A stretch of DNA of 36,012 nucleotides. Origin: Deltaproteobacteria bacterium. Its GTDB lineage: Bacteria > Desulfobacterota > Desulfuromonadia > Geobacterales > Geobacteraceae. The DNA lies in contig JAJZUQ010000031.1 in NCBI GenBank assembly GCA_021848385.1, forward strand, positions 1 through 36,012. The letters are read 5' to 3'. The position numbers and the translations under genes are program-made. The notes beneath the pieces are model-generated. The model worked only from the letters and a program-made list of their open reading frames with translations. It ran no database searches and was not told where the DNA came from. This document shows, piece by piece, positions 27,442 through 32,125 of the stretch (the stretch's first letter is position 1; the number at the start of each line of letters is the position of its first letter).

Positions 27442-28119
27442 TCACAAGATGTTAACTGCCCGTGCCGCAAGCAGGGCAATAACCAGCAAGGATATGATAG
27501 ATTGCAGCATCATCAGGACTTTGGCCCACCGCGACAGAACTGGAACGTCCGTCGGGGAGAAGGCTGTGGACGTATTAAAGGCGAGGAAGAGGTAATCTAT
27601 GAAGTTCGGTGACCAATCCTGGAGACCCGCGGCATGTCTTCTTTCTGGCGGCATTGTCATTTGTGGAAAGAGAAAGGCGCCTCTTGAGTGATCTGCCCGT
27701 TGCGCTCGTTTATGCGGCCCGCCGGCATCCAGCCGCCAGTACCACGAGGCGAAAACCAGAATATTGGATAGCCAGAGAGCAGCAGCAGACACCAACAGCT
27801 CTTGCGGCTTTTCCTGATGTGAGGGCAAAGCTCTGATCAGCAATGCCAAAGAAATTATCATGGAAGTTGTCACCACACCATTCAAGATATAACCCAGCAC
27901 TTGGTTCGCCGTGTAAGCGCCTTTGTAATAGGTGATGACAACGGGTACGATAAGCAAGGAAATAACGGCCAAAGGCAACCAACGCGACCCGCCTATTAGC
28001 AAAGAGGAAGGCAACGCCGCGTACAGGCCGCCAAGCGCCAGCAACGCACTTAACGCCGGCCAGCGAGACCGCCACGAAGCCTTTGTTTGTACCACCGAAT
28101 GCTCATTCATCTGTGTCAT
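27442..28119 (-). CDS. Multi-pass membrane protein, DUF1345/ion-channel-like
   Basis: A 225-residue protein when started at ATG 28119 (MTQMNEHSVV); the open frame continues upstream to 28227, but that part runs through a palindrome and has no better start. About five hydrophobic helices are seen. Near the C-terminus the segment FIDYLFLAFNTSTAFSPTD followed by VPVLSRWAKVLMMLQSIISL resembles the pore-loop region of small two-helix channels and DUF1345 proteins. Function unproven. The Shine-Dalgarno is weak. Confidence 0.68.
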   Translation of the reverse strand: MTQMNEHSVVQTKASWRSRWPALSALLALGGLYAALPSSLLIGGSRWLPLAVISLLIVPVVITYYKGAYTANQVLGYILNGVVTTSMIISLALLIRALPSHQEKPQELLVSAAALWLSNILVFASWYWRLDAGGPHKRAQRADHSRGAFLFPQMTMPPERRHAAGLQDWSPNFIDYLFLAFNTSTAFSPTDVPVLSRWAKVLMMLQSIISLLVIALLAARAVNIL

Positions 28120-28150
28120 GTTTGTCTCGAATTTAGTGTCTGGATTTCTT

Positions 28151-28204
28151 GCCCAACGGGGGAGAGCTAACCGACGCGGGTTTTTTTGCCGCGCCCGGTT
28201 GGGC
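28151..28204 (-). repeat. attC-like palindrome at the end of brnA (uncertain)
   Basis: On the - strand a 54-base segment begins with GCCCAAC (matches RYYYAAC) and ends with GTTGGGC (matches GTTRRRY), exact complements of each other. Inside is a second stem CGCGG/CCGCG around an A-rich loop. The brnA stop codon lies within it. It is shorter than most attC sites and its inner pairing is imperfect, so I treat it as a possible degenerate attC. Confidence 0.45.
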
Positions 28205-28505
28205 GCGTGGATAGGCATGTTTCCCATGTTTCGTGGATAGCTTCGCGTACTACGTCGGATAGCCTCAATCCTTGGGCAAATTGCTTCAAGGCATCATTCA
28301 TCAGTGTTTGGTAGTTGCCGCCAATCATCTCGGCCCGTGCCTTGAATGTTGCCAGTACGTCGTTATCAACTCGCATGGTAATTCTCGATTTACCCCCTGC
28401 TTCCACCTGCAATTTTGCAAGGTGCGGTGTTTCACCGACAGCCTTTGCGTCGGTAAAATCAAAGTCTTTGTATTTATCGTACATTTTATCAGAACTGGCT
28501 TTCAT
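28167..28505 (-). CDS. brnA: BrnA-family antitoxin
   Basis: A 112-residue antitoxin from ATG at 28505, behind GGAGG. The N-terminal part is MKASSDKMYDKYKDFDFTDA; the DNA-binding ribbon-helix-helix is seen as GKSRITMRVDNDVLATFKARA followed by GGNYQTLMNDALKQF. A C-terminal tail of about 35 residues, rich in basic residues at its end, runs into the palindrome. BrnA neutralises BrnT and represses the pair. It overlaps brnT by 17 bases, toxin first, the usual order for this system. Confidence 0.87.
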   Translation of the reverse strand: MKASSDKMYDKYKDFDFTDAKAVGETPHLAKLQVEAGGKSRITMRVDNDVLATFKARAEMIGGNYQTLMNDALKQFAQGLRLSDVVREAIHETWETCLSTRPTGRGKKTRVG

Positions 28506-28782
28506 AGCGCCTCCGCTGCGGTTCATTAGCCTCCCAGGCCGAAATGATCCGAATTGTTTCGTCTCTGTAGGTATAGACAACGATCAGAATTCGATTCTTG
28601 CCACCCATACCCAACGTTATAAAGCGTTGTTCATTTTTTGAGTCACTATCTTCGCGGGTCAAAGCATAAGGATCAAGAAGAACATGCTGGGCTTCTTTAA
28701 AGGTTACCCCGTCATGGTTTCTCGGGTTTGCGGTTGCCTTTTTGGAATCCCAGATGATTTCATGACTTAATTGTATGCACAA
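28489..28782 (-). CDS. brnT: BrnT-family ribonuclease toxin
   Basis: A 97-residue BrnT. The family pattern is visible: IIWDSKKATANPRNHDGVTF, then FKEAQHVLLDP, RFITLGMGGKNRILIVVYTY and IRIISAWEANEPQRRRYE. BrnT is a RelE-fold RNase that blocks translation. The start is uncertain: TTG at 28782 is the only start near the right place, and the Shine-Dalgarno is poor. The residues before IIWD are longer than in typical BrnT. The upstream boundary is the attC-like site at 28784-28845. Confidence 0.87.
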   Translation of the reverse strand: MCIQLSHEIIWDSKKATANPRNHDGVTFKEAQHVLLDPYALTREDSDSKNEQRFITLGMGGKNRILIVVYTYRDETIRIISAWEANEPQRRRYESQF

Positions 28783-28783
28783 A

Positions 28784-28845
28784 AGTCTCTCGGCGTGACC
28801 TGCGCGGCTTTGTTTTGCCGCGACAGAGTCACGCCGTTGTTATGT
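28784..28845 (-). repeat. attC-like site downstream of the PIN toxin cassette
   Basis: Read on -: R'' core ACATAAC (28839-28845), then nested stems CGGCGTGAC/GTCACGCCG (28828-28836 with 28791-28799) and CGCGGC/GCCGCG (28803-28808 with 28817-28822) with unequal 3- and 5-base spacers, the double-stem layout of attC. The R' side reads GAGAGAC rather than GTTRRRY, so this end looks decayed. The PIN gene stop lies inside the site. Confidence 0.7.
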
Positions 28846-29251
28846 GCTGCTTTTTGTAAAATACCAGAAAATCACTTGGAGAAAGAACCATTACTCCTTG
28901 ACACAGTTCCGTTGGGAAATGCACTTGATTCCCTGTAACTATGCATATCGCATGTGCAGCCAAGGCGACTTCCAGGAATGGCTCATCGTCAATATCAGGG
29001 AGAGGTTTGGGAAGGGGGGAGGAAGCAACTGTAATCCCACGGTGCTCAATATGATCAAGGAGTGCTGCTACCTTGTCCTTGTCAAATTTGAACTTGGGGC
29101 GGTCGAGTACTTCTTGATATTCAGTCAGTATGCGGGCATCAAGGGAAAGGGTCAGTTCACCGGATGAAACCATGCGGACTATTTCCCCGCAAGGACCGAA
29201 GGGTGTCAGTAGTCCGGCGACAAGCACATTAGTGTCGAGAACGATATTCAT
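28829..29251 (-). CDS. PIN-domain ribonuclease toxin (COG1569 type)
   Basis: A 140-residue PIN protein. The acidic catalytic residues can be placed: D6 in IVLDTNVLVAGLL, E44 in LTEYQEVLDRP, and the DIDDEPFLEVAL segment (D86-E90). The last conserved motif reads IVTGNQVHFP. Such proteins are Mg-dependent RNases acting as toxins. The start overlaps the antitoxin stop by four bases (ATGA), typical of a VapBC-like pair. The last codons run into the attC-like palindrome. Confidence 0.9.
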   Translation of the reverse strand: MNIVLDTNVLVAGLLTPFGPCGEIVRMVSSGELTLSLDARILTEYQEVLDRPKFKFDKDKVAALLDHIEHRGITVASSPLPKPLPDIDDEPFLEVALAAHAICIVTGNQVHFPTELCQGVMVLSPSDFLVFYKKQHITTA

Positions 29252-29541
29252 CTCGTCGAAGCGTGTTTTTTGCGAACAGCTTGGATTTCAGCATCAATCT
29301 CATCCATTGTTATCCTGTTCATTCCCTGGTCGGCTGAACGCCGCTGAAGTGCTGCAACCGCCTCGACAGCTCTCGCTTGGCGGAAAGCATTCAAAGATTC
29401 TTCGAGATTAGATTCGCTGATCGCCGCAAGAATCGCTATTGGCCTTCCATTGCTGGTAATGACCATTTCCCGCTCTTCCGGAAGATCTTTCCATATTTGT
29501 GCTGATTTACCCCTTAAGTCACGCACACTTAAAAATTTCAT
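29248..29541 (-). CDS. Phd/YefM-type antitoxin
   Basis: A 97-residue antitoxin. The N-terminal Phd/YefM fold is visible in MKFLSVRDLRGKSAQIWKDL and VITSNGRPIAIL. The C-terminal part (about 50-97) is basic and helical and would bind the PIN toxin. It is the first gene of the pair, and GGAGGT precedes ATG at 29541. Its promoter overlaps a palindrome, consistent with autorepression. Confidence 0.9.
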   Translation of the reverse strand: MKFLSVRDLRGKSAQIWKDLPEEREMVITSNGRPIAILAAISESNLEESLNAFRQARAVEAVAALQRRSADQGMNRITMDEIDAEIQAVRKKHASTR

Positions 29542-29554
29542 GATGATTTACCTC

Positions 29555-29584
29555 CATTTGTGTCTATAATTATGTACACAAATG
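29555..29584 (-). promoter_or_regulatory. Palindromic operator of the Phd/PIN module
   Basis: Exact 9-base inverted repeats CATTTGTGT and ACACAAATG separated by 12 AT-rich bases, placed 14 bases upstream of the antitoxin start and covering the -10 box. This is the expected location for an antitoxin-bound operator. Confidence 0.75.
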
Positions 29585-29597
29585 TCACTCATGTCAA
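29569..29597 (-). promoter_or_regulatory. Sigma70-type promoter of the Phd/PIN module
   Basis: On the - strand: TTGACA (29592-29597), 17-bp spacer, CATAAT (29569-29574). It lies inside the cassette, downstream of its 5' boundary at 29622, so the pair is expressed independently of any array promoter. Confidence 0.8.
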
Positions 29598-29616
29598 ATT
29601 GTCTTTTTTTGTTTTC

Positions 29617-29689
29617 ACATAACGGCTCGCGCCCTTGACCCGCTCCGGGGCGTTCTCAGCCCCGGTCGGCGTCCAAGGGCTGGTTGGAT
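29617..29689 (-). repeat. attC-like site between cassettes 2 and 3
   Basis: Read on -: R'' ATCCAAC and R' GTTATGT bound a 73-base imperfect palindrome. Outer stem GCCCTTG/CAAGGGC and inner stem CCGGGGC/GCCCCGG are exact, with a 7-base loop and unequal spacers. It shares the + strand stretch GGTCGGCGTCCA with the site at 30108-30179. The cassette 2 gene stops six bases before it. Confidence 0.85.
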
Positions 29690-29694
29690 GCTTG

Positions 29695-30075
29695 CTATTC
29701 CACTCTTGCGAGTCCGATTACTTCTGTCTCAGGTGTCTTCAATAATGCAGCAGAACCACCCTTCGGATCTCTCGCTATACTCAGAGGCGTAGTATTCGTA
29801 ACGCCTAAAAGTCCTAACGCATGTTGTTTGTCCATTGGTCTGAATGTCAGTGTTGTCCCGTCTGAAATGGTTAGAGTGACTGACTTCACTGGCCCAAGAA
29901 AAATTTCGACGTTTGTTGCCCAACATGGCTCAAATTTTACTTTTTCTCGCCTGATCCTGCTTGCACCTCGGAGAGCTCGCACGTCTCCAGAGATCCAAAC
30001 ACCTGTACAAACAGCAACTATCGCCATTGTAGTGAATTTCAATATTGGGTAGTTGTCGAGCATGTTGTATGACAT
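29695..30075 (-). CDS. Cassette-borne hypothetical protein with N-terminal membrane/signal segment
   Basis: A 126-residue protein, not recognised. A hydrophobic segment at about 10-28 (ILKFTTMAIVAVCTGVWI) suggests a signal anchor or signal peptide. The rest is soluble and rich in Thr/Leu/Val, with VKSVTLTISDGTTLTFRPMD. An alternative ATG lies four codons in (30063). It fills cassette 2 almost completely, 38 bases after the cassette start and 6 before the attC. Its base composition is more AT-rich than ackA and pta nearby. Confidence 0.65.
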   Translation of the reverse strand: MSYNMLDNYPILKFTTMAIVAVCTGVWISGDVRALRGASRIRREKVKFEPCWATNVEIFLGPVKSVTLTISDGTTLTFRPMDKQHALGLLGVTNTTPLSIARDPKGGSAALLKTPETEVIGLARVE

Positions 30076-30107
30076 CTCAATGCCTTTAATTTTCTTTCTT
30101 ATTTCTC

Positions 30108-30179
30108 ATCCAACGGGGTCGGCCATGACCCGCCCGCCCAGCCTTTTCGGGCGGTCGGCGTCCATGGACGTGGTTAGAT
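30108..30179 (-). repeat. attC-like site between cassettes 1 and 2
   Basis: Read on -: R'' ATCTAAC and R' GTTGGAT bound a 72-base imperfect palindrome. Inner stem CCGCCC/GGGCGG, further paired blocks CCATG/CATGG, and a 9-base loop. The TAA of ATCTAAC is the stop codon of the cassette 1 gene, as often seen in integron cassettes. Confidence 0.85.
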
Positions 30180-30500
30180 CTTCAGTATTTCAAAATAGTG
30201 GAAAATGAACCAATACAGGAATCCAACGACACCTACAGACGACAAGAGAATAATAAGATGGAAAACTCTTTTGTAGAGTGGGTCAGAAACTTTATCCTTT
30301 TTGCCTACAAGCTCCCCAACATACTCTCCGGCAAAGGCTAGCATGACTGTCACCATGAGACCGGCTATGAGGCCATAAATTGATTTCGAAGTTCTCAAAA
30401 CATGAAAGCCGCTGTAGGCATCATACAACAGTCCGATTAATGGCAGCACAATGATGCCGATGAGAATTGCCTTTATCGTTTGTTTTTTCGTCTGGCTCAT
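30174..30500 (-). CDS. Cassette-borne small membrane protein, unknown function
   Basis: A 108-residue protein with three predicted helices (about 10-27, 41-65, 80-102) and a charged loop GKKDKVSDPLYKR between the second and third. No family recognised. It starts 21 bases after the cassette 5' boundary, and its stop codon is part of the attC core. AT-rich compared with flanking core genes. First cassette of the array, where expression from an upstream array promoter would be highest. Confidence 0.68.
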   Translation of the reverse strand: MSQTKKQTIKAILIGIIVLPLIGLLYDAYSGFHVLRTSKSIYGLIAGLMVTVMLAFAGEYVGELVGKKDKVSDPLYKRVFHLIILLSSVGVVGFLYWFIFHYFEILKI

Positions 30501-30515
30501 CTTTGTCTTCTTATG

Positions 30516-30570
30516 ATCTAACTACTTGTTAGTAGGTTTCCCTATATGAGCCATATATTACCTATATGAG
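30516..30570 (-). other. attI-like recombination site upstream of the first cassette
   Basis: The core has inverted CTAAC and GTTAG boxes separated by five bases (30518-30532), with GTTAGAT on the - strand as the insertion point of cassette 1. Ten and thirty bases further upstream are two exact copies of CCTATATGAG (30541-30550, 30561-30570), spaced 20 bases. The layout, two direct repeats then an inverted pair of boxes, is that of attI sites. Identity is inferred from layout only; no integrase gene is adjacent. Confidence 0.5.
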
Positions 30571-30584
30571 GAATTTATGCCCAA
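30555..30584 (-). promoter_or_regulatory. Possible cassette promoter upstream of cassette 1
   Basis: On -: TTGGGC (30579-30584), 18-bp spacer, TAATAT (30555-30560), about 55 bases before the cassette 1 start codon. It would overlap the direct repeats. Moderate match only. The remaining stretch to the pta terminator (30585-30737) shows no supportable gene. Confidence 0.4.
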
Positions 30585-30737
30585 TATAGGGAAGCCCCAA
30601 TACCGCCTGAATTCTGGGGCATCTTACTCAATTCTGTTTCCTTCCCGATGAGTCGCCGGCTTGTTTTATGAACCTGTTGTAATCCTTCCGGCAATACGTG
30701 TCAAGGTCGATATGGCGCGGGATGCCCCGCAAACGCA

Positions 30738-30767
30738 AAGAGCCGGCAGCTTTCTCTGCCGGCTCTT
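30738..30767 (-). terminator. Terminator after pta
   Basis: A 12-base stem AAGAGCCGGCAG/CTGCCGGCTCTT with a 6-base loop. On the - strand it is followed by only a short T run (TTTGCGTTT), so termination may be incomplete. Confidence 0.65.
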
Positions 30768-30791
30768 CCTGCATCTCTACTTGAAAAAGTA

Positions 30792-31793
30792 TTACCCCTG
30801 CGCCTGGACCGCCGTGATGGCGACGACGTTGACGATATCTTCTACGGAGCAGCCACGGGAGAGGTCGTTGACCGGTTTGGCGAGTCCCTGGATGATGGGG
30901 CCGACCGCCTCGGCGCCGGCTACCCTTTCCACCAGCTTGTAGGCGATGTTGCCCGCATCCAGGTCGGGGAAGATGAGGACGTTGGCCTTGCCTGCCACCG
31001 GGCTCCCCGGTGCTTTCTTCTCGCCCACTTTCGGGAGGAGGGCGGCATCTGCCTGGAGTTCTCCGTCGATCTGGAGGGCCGAGTCGATCCCCTTGGCGAT
31101 CTCCACCGCCTTCAGCACCTTGTCCACGTCTTCGTGGCTGGCGCTCCCCTTGGTAGAGAAAGAGAGCATCCCCACCCGGGCCGGCACGTCGAGGAAGGAC
31201 TTGCAGTTGCGGGCGGTGGCCACGGCGATCTCCGCCAGAGCCTGGGCGTCCGGGTTGGGATTGACCGCGCAGTCGGCAAAGAGGATGATGCCGTTCTCGC
31301 CGAAGCTCGGGGTCTTGGTGATCATGAGGAAGAAGGAGGAGACGGTCTTGATGCCGGGGGCGGTCCCTACGGTCTGGAAGGCGGCCTTGAGGACGTTGCC
31401 GGTGGTGCCGGTGGCGCCGGCCACTTCACCCCCCGCGTCTCCCTGCCGGACCATCATTCCTGCGTAGTAGAGGTTGTCCGGTGCGGTGAGGGTCTTCTCC
31501 GCTTCTTCCCGGGTCATCCCCTTGCTCTTGCGCAGCTCCACGAAGGCATCGGCGTAGGCTGCGAGTTTGGGGGATTTGGCCGGCTCCAGGACCTCCACCC
31601 CGGCAAGGTTGACCCCCTTGGCGTTTGCGGCGCTCTGAACCGCCTCGGGGTTGCCGAGGATGACGACCTTCGCCAGTCCCTGTTCCGTAACCTGCTGGGC
31701 GGCAAAGAGCATCCGCTCGTCGTAACTTTCCGGCAGAACCACCGTCTGTAAACTCTTCTTCGCTTTTGCCTTGATCTGTTCAACCAGATGCAT
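30792..31793 (-). CDS. pta: Phosphate acetyltransferase
   Basis: A 333-residue Pta of the short type lacking the N-terminal regulatory domain. It converts acetyl-CoA + Pi to acetyl phosphate + CoA. Landmarks are VVLPESYDERML near the start, GATGTTGNVLKAAFQTVGTA, LFADCAVNPNPDAQ, ARVGMLSFSTKGSA, and NVLIFPDLDAGNIAYKLVER. AAGGAGGA precedes ATG at 31793. It has its own promoter and terminator and faces ackA across the accessory region. Confidence 0.97.
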   Translation of the reverse strand: MHLVEQIKAKAKKSLQTVVLPESYDERMLFAAQQVTEQGLAKVVILGNPEAVQSAANAKGVNLAGVEVLEPAKSPKLAAYADAFVELRKSKGMTREEAEKTLTAPDNLYYAGMMVRQGDAGGEVAGATGTTGNVLKAAFQTVGTAPGIKTVSSFFLMITKTPSFGENGIILFADCAVNPNPDAQALAEIAVATARNCKSFLDVPARVGMLSFSTKGSASHEDVDKVLKAVEIAKGIDSALQIDGELQADAALLPKVGEKKAPGSPVAGKANVLIFPDLDAGNIAYKLVERVAGAEAVGPIIQGLAKPVNDLSRGCSVEDIVNVVAITAVQAQG

Positions 31794-31877
31794 GCCATCC
31801 TCCTTGGAGTAGTTTTTCCTAACGTCGGCACTGGGTGCCCATCGCAGATATTGATCCGGTGATTAAACATATGAATG

Positions 31878-31930
31878 GTAGGGGCGAGGCTTGCCTCGCC
31901 CAATCTGGGGCGGGGGCACCCCGCCCCTAC
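31878..31930. repeat. REP-like double hairpin element
   Basis: Outer inverted repeat GTAGGGGCG/CGCCCCTAC encloses two inner hairpins: GGCGAGGC-TT-GCCTCGCC and GGGGCGGGG-GCA-CCCCGCCCC. This GTAGGGGCG type of intergenic repeat is widespread in bacterial genomes. It lies in the pta leader on the - strand and could affect the mRNA. With the promoter and terminator listed here it explains the gene-free stretch 31794-32125. Confidence 0.8.
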
Positions 31931-31992
31931 GGTAGGGTATCTACATGTAATTGCCGGAGCACAATTTTCTATCGAATATAGAACAAGATTAT

Positions 31993-32021
31993 ATTTTAGT
32001 GCATGTATGGCCACCGGTCAA
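31993..32021 (-). promoter_or_regulatory. Sigma70-type promoter of pta
   Basis: On -: TTGACC (32016-32021), 17-bp spacer, TAAAAT (31993-31998). About 195 bases of leader follow, including the REP-like element. Confidence 0.7.
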
Positions 32022-32022
32022 T

Positions 32023-32050
32023 AAAAAAAGCCCGGAAAAGCGCGCCGGGC
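32023..32050 (-). terminator. Terminator of the two-component operon
   Basis: On -: stem GCCCGG/CCGGGC with a 9-base loop followed by seven T (A at 32023-32029). It ends the kinase/regulator operon about 75 bases past the kinase stop and abuts the pta promoter. Confidence 0.88.
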
Positions 32051-32125
32051 CTGTTTTTTACTGATGATAAAAATTTTGTAATAGTGTGAAAAAAGGCGGG
32101 GTCAGGCGGTTCACTAATGGGTCCG

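Larger units (their letters stand above)
28784..30584 (-). mobile_element. Integrase-less integron cassette array (putative)
   Basis: Three successive cassettes, all with genes on the - strand: cassette 1 30114-30521, cassette 2 29623-30113, cassette 3 about 28790-29622 (Phd/PIN). Each junction has RYYYAAC and GTTRRRY cores around an imperfect palindrome. The core at each cassette's 5' edge is the exact complement of the core at its own 3' end. A possible fourth unit (BrnT/BrnA) and fifth (membrane protein) follow. An attI-like site lies upstream. No tyrosine recombinase gene is present in the window. Read as a relic or CALIN-type array; the identification is inference from cores and structure. 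Confidence 0.75.

Noticed and set aside
28120-28227. Longer N-terminus for the membrane-protein gene
   Set aside because: The extension is translated from the palindrome after brnA, is basic and unlike a membrane protein start; ATG at 28119 fits better.
28784-30584. CRISPR array as an explanation of the repeated palindromes
   Set aside because: The repeats differ in sequence and length, are 400-800 bases apart and flank genes; there are no regular spacers or cas genes.
30630-30735. A short open stretch on - reading RGIPRHIDLDTYCRKDYN, ending at 30628
   Set aside because: It looks protein-like and could be a gene remnant next to the attI-like site, but it has no start, no known motif and is too short to support; in particular it shows no integrase C-terminal motif.
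31134-31751. A 205-codon open frame on + opposite pta
   Set aside because: Gly/Glu/His-rich composition typical of antisense frames in GC-rich genes.
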